Notes: generated by a model not told the origin, from the letters alone. Positions 7,801-16,224 are shown, counted from the first letter of the stretch. The stretch: DNA of 33,719 bases from Nitrosomonadales bacterium (GCA_016199835.1 JACQFX010000068.1:1-33719), one strand, 5' to 3'. Translations and numbers: made by a program.

Positions 7801-9225
7801 GGCGCGGGAGACGATACGCTTTCTGCGGCTGGCGGCGGCAGTTACCTCGATGGCGGCAATGGGAGCAATATTCTGGTGGCAGACGGCGGAGGCAATACCC
7901 TTGTTGCCGGAGCCGGGAACGATACTCTTTCTGCGACAGGTGGCGGCAACACGCTTGCGGCAGGAGCCGGCAATGATACACTCATTGCTGATGGGGCAGG
8001 CAATACACTCCTCGGCGGAGCGGGTGACGATAGCCTGCAAGGCGGATCTGGCAACGACAGCCTTGAAGGTGACTCGGGCAACGACACGCTGGCCGGAGGC
8101 GCCGGCAACGATGTCTATGTCTTTAACCGGAGTGATGGGCAAGATGTGATCGACAACACCGACCTGCTGAATGCCACAGATACTTTGCGTTTTGGCGCAG
8201 GTATTGCAGACACGGATGTTATTGCCATGCAGGCAGGCGCTGACCTGTGTCTAAAAATAACAAGAACCGACGACAAGATTGTCATCGCCAATTACTACGG
8301 GGCTAACAGCGTTAATGGCGATGCCGTGTCGGATCACAAGATAGATCGCGTGGAATTCTCCAATGGCGTGGTTTGGGATCCGGCAACCCTTCAGATCATG
8401 GTGGATCGCGCTACCAATAACCACGCCCCTGCGACAACTAGCGCGTTGCCTGTGCTGGAGATTCGCGCAGCCAATTCCTTTACGTATACCGTGCCTGTCA
8501 ATGCCATCACAGATCCCGACACATGGGATTCGATCGCTTACAGTGTGGCCATGTCCGATGGCTCGGCGTTACCTGCCTGGCTTAATTTTGATGCAGCAAC
8601 GAGGACATTTTCCGGAAAGCCGGATGCGACGGAAGTGGGTAGCATGCAACTTATTCTATCGGCCACAGATAATTATGGCGCAACGGTTAGCGAATCCATG
8701 ACGCTGAACGTTACGCTCAACCACGCCCCCGTGCTGACGACCCCATTGAGAGATCAAGTCGTTGCGAATGGAGTCTTGAGTTACACCGTGCCGGCAATGG
8801 CATTTGCCGACCCGGATGTGGGCGATACATTAAGCTACGTCGCCACACTTGCAGACGGAAGCGCATTGCCAAATTGGTTGAACTTTGATCCGGCAACGCT
8901 GACCTTTAGTGGCAACCCAGTCAGCATGGGAACAACCAGTGTACGGGTGACGGCGACGGATGCCGGTAATTTGAATACGTCGGATGCGTTCGACATCGTG
9001 GTGACGGCGCAGAACCTGGCTATCAATGGCACAGCAGGCAACGACACGCTGAATGGAGGACTGGCAAATGACGTCCTTGTCGGGCTCGCAGGCAACGATG
9101 TGTTGAATGGCCAGGCTGGCGACGATACGCTGGATGGGGGGCCGGCATGGACATCATGCGCGGCGGCTTGGGCAATGATACTTATGTGGTGGACAGCACT
9201 GCGGATATCGTTACGGAAAATCTGA
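4801..9225 (+). CDS. Giant lipase/RTX protein, N-terminal part (frameshifted at 9136-9141)
   Basis: AAGGAGA six bases before ATG 4801 fixes the start. Residues 1-240 form a class 3 (alpha/beta hydrolase) lipase domain with the nucleophile elbow TGHSLGGG (Ser116) and a likely catalytic His227 (SIDLHSIV). There is no N-terminal signal peptide, as expected for type I secretion. Glycine-rich calcium-binding repeats (GGxGxDxLx) begin at residue 404. They continue in blocks to nt ~8110 and include an unusual 18-residue array at 7297-8052. An HCBP-related segment (8110-8400) and two He_PIG/cadherin-like Ig domains (8421-9015) follow. The frame then leaves the repeat pattern after LDGG and stops at 9225. 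One extra G in the six-G run joins it to the next reading frame. As read, this 1474-residue product lacks the secretion signal. Confidence 0.9.
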   Translation: MVTLLDYATLSAMVYNDVRRTENKLLPNPPTGWVQILADSNPGFTAGAFQNGNDIVIAFKGSDVPALNANGVADWIFTNAQAGLGFGSSQLMDAVLFYEAVKAANPGANITFTGHSLGGGLASLMSVYFNKPATTFAEAPFLMTAVNPLITGYVGLNLALNGIVDSDFAGFVGSMPLSVGLRASNVQDYFVNGEALSYWRGPLSAIYGSDTPIEIGGGNSVSSIDLHSIVLTSALLMQDKLRADTIVLPSLLTELFDKQLYARDLNSPQRDFLNTLLNDQVRVGYTDANGLLARFSTDIDKLTQLGDNLKTGELGKAVIDVAIADYYFMQSGFSGKDFFSAITGGISLDLKDIGADWSSNRAVARLDNAVITQLLNGDQSARSILAQDNYWSIQSGNTALDATGTGTNNDAMIGGTGSDTLNGMDGNDFLFGGAGDDFLIGGAGSNLLEGGAGNDVYYVGSGTNRIYDSNGHGIIYTGSGQLSGGSGDGFTYKSLDGAHTYALIGDMNNADGAILVVDGSLTIQHYHQNDLGITLDAAASTITPTLPTITGDFAPIVYGTDAQGNPLYHLDALGNRIVDTNQPGAVDDILNGSSGNDSILTGMGRDYANGKAGDDLMQGGTGSDILAGEDGNDRLYGDSQISTEQAITNGNSDIATGLQGDWLAGGAGDDTLVAGTDNDVLSGGGGNDLIVAGAGDDYIVGDADYTAQNLNWSIAVDANGNAVFTPATDATNPADAGNDIIYAGEGNDHVWADGGNDVVYGEGGNDTINGEAGNDILLGGSGNDVIFGDGNAANTGDDYLDGGDGNDTLWGGNGNDTLLGGAGSDKLYGETGANYLDGGDGNDVLNSGGPGSNLQGGAGDDNLSSVDAGNYLDGADGNDTLAANGSSNELYGGAGDDNLYASGDSNYLDGEAGSNTLQAVGNNNELFGGSGADDIAAWGGGNYLDGGDGSNTLYAQGANNEIHAGSGNDHIQAIGSNNYVDAGEGNNSVVTSGGNATLFAGAGDDTLSAAGGGSYLDGGNGSNILVADGGGNTLVAGAGNDTLSATGGGNTLAAGAGNDTLIADGAGNTLLGGAGDDSLQGGSGNDSLEGDSGNDTLAGGAGNDVYVFNRSDGQDVIDNTDLLNATDTLRFGAGIADTDVIAMQAGADLCLKITRTDDKIVIANYYGANSVNGDAVSDHKIDRVEFSNGVVWDPATLQIMVDRATNNHAPATTSALPVLEIRAANSFTYTVPVNAITDPDTWDSIAYSVAMSDGSALPAWLNFDAATRTFSGKPDATEVGSMQLILSATDNYGATVSESMTLNVTLNHAPVLTTPLRDQVVANGVLSYTVPAMAFADPDVGDTLSYVATLADGSALPNWLNFDPATLTFSGNPVSMGTTSVRVTATDAGNLNTSDAFDIVVTAQNLAINGTAGNDTLNGGLANDVLVGLAGNDVLNGQAGDDTLDGGPAWTSCAAAWAMILMWWTALRISLRKI
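7297..8052 (+). repeat. Fourteen 18-residue RTX-like units with Asn-variant half sites
   Basis: Within the lipase-RTX gene, 14 units of exactly 54 bp alternate two half types. Examples are SNELYGGAGDDNLYASGD, GNYLDGGDGSNTLYAQGA and GNTLVAGAGNDTLSATGG. Each unit pairs one near-canonical RTX nonapeptide (GGxGxDxL) with one in which the calcium-ligand Asp is replaced (xAxGxxNxL). The 9-residue rhythm of a parallel beta-roll is kept. This is coding repeat structure, not a CRISPR array. Confidence 0.8.
9136..9141 (+). other. Frameshift site in a run of six G
   Basis: Upstream, the frame reads DDTLDGG-PAWTSCAAAW. With seven G it would read DDTLDGG-AGMDIMRGGLGNDTYVVD, a perfect continuation of the RTX pattern into the next frame. 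The single missing base may be a sequencing or assembly error, a true mutation, or slipped-strand phase variation at the homopolymer. Confidence 0.85.
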
Positions 9226-12200
9226 ATGAAGGCACGGACACTGTTGAAACATCCATCACATACAGCCTTGCCACATTGCCCAACGTAGAAAACCTGACCT
9301 TGACAGGCGCAGCACTCATCAACGCTACAGGTAATGCTCTCGGTAACGTGATCACCGGCAACGCGGCCGAAAATATACTGGATGGCGGAGCCGGTGCGGA
9401 CACGATGGCAGGTGGGCTTGGTGACGATACCTATGTCGTACAGGATATCGGGGACGTGGTGGTTGAGGCTGCGAATGAGGGGGCGGACAATGTACAAAGT
9501 TCAGTTGATTACACACTGAGCGCCAATATTGAAAGCCTTACCCTGGTCGGCACGGCTGCCATCAATGGCACCGGTAATGGGCAAAACAATACGCTGACTG
9601 GCAATGCTGCTGACAACGTGCTCGATGGCGGAGGTAGCATCACCTTTACCCACGATATCCTCAATGGCGGTACTGGCAACGATACCTATCTGTACGGGCG
9701 CGGCTCCGGCTTCGTCGATATTCTGGAAGCGCAAACGGATGTGGCAGGTAACGTTGATACGGTAAGGTTTGCTGCCGGTATAAAACCAGGCGACATTATT
9801 CTCAGCCAGGATAGCCAGACCAATCTGCTCCTCAAGATTGCCAGTACGAGTTCAGATTATTTACTCGTCAAAAACTTCTTTGCTACGCAAGACAGCCAAT
9901 GGAAGGTGGAACAATTTGTATTCGAGGATGGGACGATATGGACGCCCTCGTCGATCATGGCAACCTTCACCTCAGGCACTTCAGCCGATGACCTATTGAG
10001 TGGTTTTATCTGGGGTGACACCCTCGATGGGGCGGGAGGCAACGATGTCATTTACGGGAATGCGGGGAATGATAACCTCGAAGGTGGAAGCGGCAACGAT
10101 ACTCTGTATGGAGATGATTATTCATCTTCACTTACGGGGAACGATACCCTGCATGGCGGAGCCGGGAGCGACTCGCTGATTGGAGGCAAAGGCAACGACA
10201 CTTATCTATTCCAGCGCGGTGATGGCATCGACACCATTTCCGATGCATTGGGAAACGACAAGATCGTGCTTGGCGCCGGCATCCTCCCAACCGATGTGAG
10301 TCTGTTTTACGATGGCGGCTCCAGAATTCTTGCGATTGATGCCAGTAGTCAAACGCAACTGCTTATTCAGGAATACGGTGTCGTCAACAACCAGATCGAG
10401 CAAATCGTGTTTGCTGATGGAACGATATGGGATGCCGCCATGATGCAGTCGCTCACCGTTACGGGCACAGCCAATGCGATGGTCGGTACTGCGGGCAATG
10501 ACACTTACATCGTTGACAATGCATATGACACAATCACCGAAGGACTTAACCAGGGCATCGACACGGCGCGGACTTCGGTCAGTTTCAACTTGCCCGCCAA
10601 CGTGGAAAATATGACGGCAACCGGCTATCTGAACATTACACTCGTTGGCAACACACTGAACAACACGATCACCGGCAATAGCGGCAACAACAAGATTTTT
10701 GGTGGTGGCGGCATCGATACGCTAACAGGTGGACAGGGAGACGATACTTACACTATGGATTATGGTGGTTCGGTCATCGAATTGGCAAACGAGGGTATCG
10801 ACACGGTTTCGGTATCTGGTTCGTTCTCAACCATCACGTTGCAGAATAACGTGGAAAACATGAACTTCCTGAGTAACTATTACAGCACCGTATCCGCGTA
10901 TGGGAACGCGCTGGACAATGTTATCAATGAACAAACCATCAATGGTTCAGTTGTTGCCTACGTTGATAACTACGGAAATTTTATCGGCAACTCCATCGAT
11001 GGAGGGGCAGGCGCAGACACCATGTCACTCTCCCACGGAGGGACATACTACGTCGACAATATCGGCGACCGCATTTACGCATCAGGCATGATCAATGTGT
11101 TTAGCTCTGTAGACTTTGTTTTGCCAGAGTTTGCTCCGCCTTACAACCCGCCTCTGACAGGATCGAGTGCTTTCCTGACACTGACGGGTTCAAATGCAAT
11201 TCGCGGCGTTGGCAATGCTGCTGCCAATACGCTGGATGGCAGGCAGAATGTGGCGGCCAATATCCTCGAAGGCGGGGCGGGGAATGACACTTACCTTGTG
11301 GGCACGAACGACACGATCATCGAGCTGGCGAACGGCGGTAACGATACCTTGTTGGCATATGCTGACCCATATAGCAGGATGTCGTTCAGGCTCAGCCCGA
11401 ACGTGGAGAACCTGCTTCTATCCACAGCCAATTCCTATGCCGCCGATCTTGAGGGTGCGGATGACGCCAATCATCTGGTTGGCAATGCGGGCATCAATAC
11501 CATACGCGGCATGGGAGGGAACGATTTGATCGAAGGCGGCGGGAATGCCGGAGATGTGCTGGATGGCGGCAATGGCAATGACACGATCACTGGAGCCGGC
11601 AGTTTGCTGGGTGGCGCGGGTGATGACTCTTTGAATGGCGGTACTGGCAATGACGATCTGAACGGTGGTGATGGCAACGATACATTGAAGGGAGGAGTCG
11701 GCAACGACATGCTGACTGGCGGCGCAGGCAATGACGTGTATCTGTTCAGCCGGGGAGACGGACAGGATATGGTAAGCGACCACGATTCTGCGCTGGGCAA
11801 TGTGGACACCGTCCGTTTTGGCGCAGGAATAGCCGCGAACGACATCACCTTCAAGCGGCAAGGCAACGATCTGATATTGGGGATCGTTGGCACGAGCGAG
11901 CAGTTGACTATCTCGGGATGGGGGGCGGGCGCAGACTACCAGATCGAGCGCGTGGAATTTGCGGATGGCTCGGTGTGGGATGCCGCAGCATTGAGCGATA
12001 TGACGGTTAATCATGCGCCGGTGGTGACGGCGGCCATTGCAAATCAGGCCTTACTGCAAGGTCAGGCGTTAAGCCTGAATGTGGGCAGCCTGTTCAGTGA
12101 TGCGGATAGCGTCCGTGGCGATAGCCTGATCTTTAGCGCAGTTCAAACCAATGGTTATGCCTTGCCGGCCTGGCTGACCTTCGATGCAGCGACGCGTACT

Positions 12201-14720
12201 TTCACGGGAGCGCCAGGCAATGCAGATGTCGGGGGCTTGAACCTCTGCGTGACTGCAACTGACACCGGCGGGTTGTCCGCCAGTTCATCCTTCGTAATCA
12301 ATGTCGCCAATGTGAACGATGCGCCGATATTGGTTCGCCCATTGATCGCGCACACTGTCACGCAGGATGTCTGGTTCAGCTATGCCTTGCCGGACGGAGC
12401 ATTCACAGATGCTGACGCAATCTATGGCGATGTGCTGAGTTACAGCGCTACTTTGGCGGACGGTAGTGCGTTACCTGCATGGCTGACATTCGATGCAGCT
12501 ACCCAGTCCTTCAGCGGCACACCGGGTAGTGTCAACATTGGTAGCCTCAACGTCAAGGTGATTGCAGCCGATATTGGGGGACTTGCAAGCAGCGGCGTAT
12601 TCACTCTGACCGTGGAGGCTCCAATCCCGACGATTATGGGCACGTCCGGCAATGACACGCTTACCGGCGGCGCCTTGGTGGAAAAATTGCTGGGCTTGGG
12701 CGGCAACGATATCCTGAATGGTGGCGCGGGAGCAGACATCATGCTGGGCGGGACCGGCGATGATACTTATGTCGTGGACAACATCGGCGACGTGGTGACC
12801 GAGAGCATGGACGAAGGGATAGACACAGTGCAAAGTCCCATCACTTATACGCTGGGCGGCAACGTCGAGAACCTTATCCTGACCGGAACGAGCGCCGTCA
12901 ATGGTAGCGGCAACATTCTGGATAACTCCATCATCGGCAATAGCGCAGCCAATATTCTGGTCGGAGGCGATGGTAACGACATGCTGAACGGCGGCGCCGG
13001 TGCGGACAAATTGCTGGGCGGGCTGGGCAATGATAGCTATGTGGTGGATAACGCGGGCGACGTGGTGACCGAAAACCCGAACGAAGGTACGGACACCGTG
13101 CAAAGCAGCATCACCTGCACGCTGGGCGCCAATGTCGAAAACCTAACCCTGACCGGATCGTCCGCGATTAATGGCACGGGCAATGCCTCCGCTAACGTTA
13201 TCGATGGTAGCCTTAACACTGCGGCGAATGTCCTGGCGGGCGGAGCCGGGAATGATATCTACATCATCGGTGCCGGGGACTCCATCACCGAAGCGGCCAA
13301 TGCTGGCACTGATACCGTAATGGCTTCCGCCACCTGCACCTTGGGCTCCAATCTGGAAAATCTCATTTTGATTGGTACGGCAGCGATAAATGGTAGCGGA
13401 AATAGTTTGAACAATGTCCTGACCGGCAACAGCGGGGGTAACGTGTTGAGTGGGGGCACGGGTCTGGACACCATGTCGGGCGGCATGGGTAACGATATCT
13501 ATGTGGTCGATAACGCCGGCGACATCGCGATTGAGAATCTGAATGAAGGCTTGGATACGGTGCAGAGTTCCATCACGCACATCCTGGGCGCGAACGTCGA
13601 AAACCTCACCCTGACTGGTACAGCGGCAATCAACGGGACAGGTAATGCGTTGGACAATGTGTTGACGGGGAACAGCGCCGTTAACACGCTGACGGGTGGT
13701 GAAGGCAATGACACGCTGGACGGAGGAGCGGGAGCAGACAAATTGCTGGGTGGCCTGGGTAATGATATTTACGTTGTCGACAACACAGGCGATGCCATAA
13801 CCGAGAACACTAATGAAGGCGTAGATTCGGTACAGAGCAAAGTGACTTGCACCCTGGCGGCCAATGTCGAAAATCTTATCTTGACCGGCACTACGGCGAT
13901 CAACGGTACGGGCAACGCGCTGAACAACCTGCTGGTCGGGAATGCCGCCAATAACACGCTGGCTGCCGGCACAGGTAATGACATTATCCAGGGGGGCGCG
14001 GGGACAGATGCGCTTACGGATGCGACGGGTGCTAATTTGCTGGATGGCGGAACCGGCAACGACACGTTGACCGGCGGTGCCGGCAATGAATTCTTTGCGG
14101 GCGGTGCAGGCAACGACACTATTACTACCGGCAATGGCGCCGATATCATTGCCTTCGATCGTGGCAATGGACAGGATATCCTGAACGGCGGAACCGGGGC
14201 GGATAACATCATAAGTTTGGGCGGCGGCATCTCGTATTCCGATCTGGCGCTGTCCAAGGTCGGAAACGATTTGATATTGGAGGTTGGCAACAACGAGCAG
14301 CTAACCCTGAAAAACTGGTACGCCACGACAGCGAACTATAAAAATGTCATCGACCTGCAAATTGTGGCCGATGCCATGGCGAGCTTCGATGCTGCATCGA
14401 CTGATCCATTGCTGAATAAGGCAATCCAGGAGTTCGACTTTACTGCTCTGAGCAACAGTTTCGACCAGGCGCGGGGTGCCAATTCCACTTTCATGCACTG
14501 GAGCATGGCCAGCAGCCTGCTGGCTGCGCATCTGTCATCCAGCGATACGGAAGCTTGGGGTGGTGATTTGGCGCATCAGTACGGCATGAACGGCAGCTTT
14601 GTCGGAATGAGTCTGGTTGCGGCACAGAACGTCATCAATGATGCGCAGTTTGGCGCCCGGAATCAGGCACTGCATCCGTTGCCGGGATTGCAGGGCGGGT
14701 TGGTGGCTTTGGCAGCGTGA
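9147..14720 (+). CDS. Giant lipase/RTX protein, C-terminal part with secretion signal
   Basis: The 1857-residue frame continues the protein begun at 4801 after the homopolymer shift. ATG 9147 is only the first Met, and no ribosome binding site precedes it. It holds many modules of the form NDTYVVDN.GD.VTE..NEGTDTVQSS.TYTLG.NVENLTLTG.AAINGTGNALDN.LTGN joined to RTX nonapeptides, and HCBP-related segments near 9750-9950, 10230-10430 and 11770-12000. Two further He_PIG/cadherin-like domains (12007-12620) precede a five-module tandem (12760-13980), a final HCBP-like block (14150-14390) and a helical/polar C-terminus ending LQGGLVALAA, the usual place of an uncleaved type I secretion signal. If joined, the protein is 3306 residues, a likely secreted or surface adhesin-enzyme. 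No ABC exporter or TolC partner lies in this window. Confidence 0.88.
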   Translation: MDIMRGGLGNDTYVVDSTADIVTENLNEGTDTVETSITYSLATLPNVENLTLTGAALINATGNALGNVITGNAAENILDGGAGADTMAGGLGDDTYVVQDIGDVVVEAANEGADNVQSSVDYTLSANIESLTLVGTAAINGTGNGQNNTLTGNAADNVLDGGGSITFTHDILNGGTGNDTYLYGRGSGFVDILEAQTDVAGNVDTVRFAAGIKPGDIILSQDSQTNLLLKIASTSSDYLLVKNFFATQDSQWKVEQFVFEDGTIWTPSSIMATFTSGTSADDLLSGFIWGDTLDGAGGNDVIYGNAGNDNLEGGSGNDTLYGDDYSSSLTGNDTLHGGAGSDSLIGGKGNDTYLFQRGDGIDTISDALGNDKIVLGAGILPTDVSLFYDGGSRILAIDASSQTQLLIQEYGVVNNQIEQIVFADGTIWDAAMMQSLTVTGTANAMVGTAGNDTYIVDNAYDTITEGLNQGIDTARTSVSFNLPANVENMTATGYLNITLVGNTLNNTITGNSGNNKIFGGGGIDTLTGGQGDDTYTMDYGGSVIELANEGIDTVSVSGSFSTITLQNNVENMNFLSNYYSTVSAYGNALDNVINEQTINGSVVAYVDNYGNFIGNSIDGGAGADTMSLSHGGTYYVDNIGDRIYASGMINVFSSVDFVLPEFAPPYNPPLTGSSAFLTLTGSNAIRGVGNAAANTLDGRQNVAANILEGGAGNDTYLVGTNDTIIELANGGNDTLLAYADPYSRMSFRLSPNVENLLLSTANSYAADLEGADDANHLVGNAGINTIRGMGGNDLIEGGGNAGDVLDGGNGNDTITGAGSLLGGAGDDSLNGGTGNDDLNGGDGNDTLKGGVGNDMLTGGAGNDVYLFSRGDGQDMVSDHDSALGNVDTVRFGAGIAANDITFKRQGNDLILGIVGTSEQLTISGWGAGADYQIERVEFADGSVWDAAALSDMTVNHAPVVTAAIANQALLQGQALSLNVGSLFSDADSVRGDSLIFSAVQTNGYALPAWLTFDAATRTFTGAPGNADVGGLNLCVTATDTGGLSASSSFVINVANVNDAPILVRPLIAHTVTQDVWFSYALPDGAFTDADAIYGDVLSYSATLADGSALPAWLTFDAATQSFSGTPGSVNIGSLNVKVIAADIGGLASSGVFTLTVEAPIPTIMGTSGNDTLTGGALVEKLLGLGGNDILNGGAGADIMLGGTGDDTYVVDNIGDVVTESMDEGIDTVQSPITYTLGGNVENLILTGTSAVNGSGNILDNSIIGNSAANILVGGDGNDMLNGGAGADKLLGGLGNDSYVVDNAGDVVTENPNEGTDTVQSSITCTLGANVENLTLTGSSAINGTGNASANVIDGSLNTAANVLAGGAGNDIYIIGAGDSITEAANAGTDTVMASATCTLGSNLENLILIGTAAINGSGNSLNNVLTGNSGGNVLSGGTGLDTMSGGMGNDIYVVDNAGDIAIENLNEGLDTVQSSITHILGANVENLTLTGTAAINGTGNALDNVLTGNSAVNTLTGGEGNDTLDGGAGADKLLGGLGNDIYVVDNTGDAITENTNEGVDSVQSKVTCTLAANVENLILTGTTAINGTGNALNNLLVGNAANNTLAAGTGNDIIQGGAGTDALTDATGANLLDGGTGNDTLTGGAGNEFFAGGAGNDTITTGNGADIIAFDRGNGQDILNGGTGADNIISLGGGISYSDLALSKVGNDLILEVGNNEQLTLKNWYATTANYKNVIDLQIVADAMASFDAASTDPLLNKAIQEFDFTALSNSFDQARGANSTFMHWSMASSLLAAHLSSSDTEAWGGDLAHQYGMNGSFVGMSLVAAQNVINDAQFGARNQALHPLPGLQGGLVALAA
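12760..13980 (+). repeat. Five tandem ~75-90-residue RTX-associated modules
   Basis: Five consecutive units each begin D-x-Y-x-x-(D/G), run through a GDxxTExxNEGTDTVQSS-type strand pair, then NVENLTLTGTAAINGTGNALDN, and close with one to three RTX nonapeptides (GGxGND). Units differ mainly in the number of closing nonapeptides. Near-identical phrases between units suggest unequal recombination or internal duplication. Earlier, more diverged copies of the same module start at 9180, 9430 and 10500. Confidence 0.8.
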
Positions 14721-14778
14721 TTGCCAAGAGGCACAGAATCCGCTTATTTGAGCGCTATCTTGACCGGGTTGCTGATAA

Positions 14779-15363
14779 TCATAAAATCAGGAAATTCTGC
14801 TTTTCCAGCATGCTTATTAGCAGTATGAGCGGCAGGCCGATCAAGGCGTTGGGGTCGTCGCCTTCCATGCGGCTGATCAAAGCGATGCCCAGGCCTTCCG
14901 ATTTGGCGCTGCCCGCACAGTTATAAGGTTGTTCCTTGCGCAGGTAGGATTCAATCTTGTCGTCGTCGAGCTCGCGGAAGCTGACGCGGTTTTCCGCTAC
15001 TTCGGTTTGCATCTCGCCGTTGCGTGCATTCAACAGGGTTAGCGCAGTGTGGAAAATTACGGTCTTGCCATTCATGGCGCGCAACTGGCGCACGGCGTTG
15101 TCGTGAGTGACGGGTTTGCCCAATTGCTGTTCGCCCAGCAACGCAACCTGGTCGGAGCCTATGATCAATGCGTCCGGATAAAGAGTCGCTATCGCCTGCG
15201 CTTTTTTGCGGGAAAGCCGCCATGCGGTTTGCCTTGCATGCTCGTCGGGCAGTGCGGTTTCGTCCACTTCGGGGGCTGCGGTTTGAAACGGAATTTGCAG
15301 GCGCGCCAGCAATTCGCGGCGGTAGGGCGAGGTTGAGGCAAGTACAAGCGGCTGAGAATTCAA
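14779..15363 (-). CDS. yceF: Maf-2 family nucleotide pyrophosphatase YceF
   Basis: A 194-residue Maf-like protein. YceF-type enzymes hydrolyse modified nucleotides, preferring 7-methyl-GTP, to the monophosphate and pyrophosphate. Visible motifs are the N-terminal SxSxxR signature ([12 protein letters not shown]), AAPEVDET, the catalytic GSDQV, GKP, and the C-terminal [25 protein letters not shown] chose TTG 15363 because AGGA lies eight bases upstream and it gives the same length as E. coli YceF. The frame also allows ATG 15411 (16 residues longer) and a start at 15462, but those would add residues not seen in the family and run into the divergent yceD promoter. It sits head-to-head with yceD, the conserved order in proteobacteria. 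Confidence 0.88.
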   Translation of the reverse strand: MNSQPLVLASTSPYRRELLARLQIPFQTAAPEVDETALPDEHARQTAWRLSRKKAQAIATLYPDALIIGSDQVALLGEQQLGKPVTHDNAVRQLRAMNGKTVIFHTALTLLNARNGEMQTEVAENRVSFRELDDDKIESYLRKEQPYNCAGSAKSEGLGIALISRMEGDDPNALIGLPLILLISMLEKQNFLIL

Positions 15364-15382
15364 GAAATAATCCTTTGTTTCT

Positions 15383-15411
15383 TTGACAGGGTAGGCCGAA
15401 ATATATATCAT
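15383..15411 (+). promoter_or_regulatory. Sigma70-type promoter of the yceD-rpmF-fab cluster
   Basis: TTGACA (15383-15388), 17-bp spacer, TATCAT (15406-15411), giving 11 of 12 consensus positions. Transcription would start near 15418, only about three bases before the yceD ATG at 15421. No Shine-Dalgarno sequence precedes that ATG, so the mRNA may be leaderless or nearly so. Confidence 0.65.
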
Positions 15412-15420
15412 GCGCGCCTC

Positions 15421-15918
15421 ATGTTTGCACGGCATTTCATTGATAGCTTGGACTTTGCCCATAACGGCAGGGAATTGCGTGATGAAGTGGCGGTGGCGAA
15501 GTTGCCCCGGTTGCAGGATATGTTGGCCAGTCCCACAGGGAATATAGACTATGTCGTGCGCGGTTTGCAGGGCAAGGATGGCAGGCCGATGCTGGAGCTG
15601 GAAATGAACGGCTCATGCCAGTTACGCTGCCAGCGTTGTCTGGGAAGTCTGGATTATCCGATAGAACTGACCACGCGCTTGTTGCTTGCGCCGGGAAGCG
15701 AGCTGGATGAGTTTTCCGATAATGAAAGTGAGCTGGACAGCATCGCGGCGGACAAACATCTGGACGTGCTGGACATGGTAGAGGAAGAGTTGCTGCTGAC
15801 TCTGCCGTTTGCACCCAAACATCCAGAAGGAGCATGTGCGGCTGTGGCAGAAGGTTTGAATCGTCCGGAAGGCAACCCGTTTGCGGCGCTGGCCGGATTG
15901 AAGAAGAGCGTTTTTTGA
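15421..15918 (+). CDS. yceD: YceD (DUF177) protein, 23S rRNA accumulation factor family
   Basis: A 165-residue DUF177 protein. Family members are encoded next to rpmF almost everywhere and are needed for normal 23S rRNA levels in E. coli and plants. The conserved core is visible: [26 protein letters not shown] with the C-x2-C pair, then the acidic segment and [17 protein letters not shown], and a C-terminal [14 protein letters not shown] 15421 gives the family's FIDSLDFA start, but it lacks a ribosome binding site and lies almost at the predicted transcription start. It heads the operon with rpmF, whose ATG follows 25 bases after the stop. Confidence 0.9.
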   Translation: MFARHFIDSLDFAHNGRELRDEVAVAKLPRLQDMLASPTGNIDYVVRGLQGKDGRPMLELEMNGSCQLRCQRCLGSLDYPIELTTRLLLAPGSELDEFSDNESELDSIAADKHLDVLDMVEEELLLTLPFAPKHPEGACAAVAEGLNRPEGNPFAALAGLKKSVF

Positions 15919-15943
15919 TTTCAGGTTTTTGCAAGGAGTAAAT

Positions 15944-16123
15944 ATGGCAGTCCAACAGAATAAGAAGTCCCCGTCCAAGCGTGGTATGCACCGTGCGCAC
16001 GATTTCCTGACCGCGCCGTCGCTGGCGGTTGAGCCGTCCACCGGTGAAGCGCATCTGCGCCACCACATCAGTCCGAGCGGTTACTATCGCGGCAAAAAAG
16101 TAGTCAAGACCAAGGCTGATTGA
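15944..16123 (+). CDS. rpmF: Ribosomal protein L32 (bL32)
   Basis: A 59-residue basic protein, [20 protein letters not shown]... [17 protein letters not shown], the hallmark of bL32 in the large ribosomal subunit. AAGGAG six bases before ATG 15944 supports the start. It lacks the zinc-binding Cys residues of the C+ type, the usual case in beta- and gammaproteobacteria. It is co-transcribed with yceD, and a terminator-like hairpin follows at 16144. Confidence 0.97.
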   Translation: MAVQQNKKSPSKRGMHRAHDFLTAPSLAVEPSTGEAHLRHHISPSGYYRGKKVVKTKAD

Positions 16124-16143
16124 TCGCGCCATTGCGATAATGG

Positions 16144-16180
16144 AAGCGCCCGGTCGTAAGGCATGGGCGCTTGCTTTTTG
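16144..16180 (+). terminator. Hairpin with T-run after rpmF
   Basis: AAGCGCCC (16144-16151) pairs perfectly with GGGCGCTT (16165-16172) across a 13-base loop, followed after two bases by TTTTT (16175-16179). It is likely an intrinsic terminator or attenuator between rpmF and plsX. Because plsX has no strong promoter of its own in the 45 bases left, partial read-through is probable. Confidence 0.65.
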
Positions 16181-16224
16181 TCATTGCTCTTACCCTTTGA
16201 ACTCAGCGTTGCAAGGATAGCCCG

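Noticed and set aside
7297-8052. Regular repeats that might suggest a CRISPR array
   Set aside because: The period is exactly 54 bp in frame, there are no unique spacers, and the translation is an RTX-like protein repeat.
14722-14733. TGCC-AAGA-GGCA hairpin after the RTX gene as terminator
   Set aside because: A four-pair stem with no following T-run is too weak to call a terminator.
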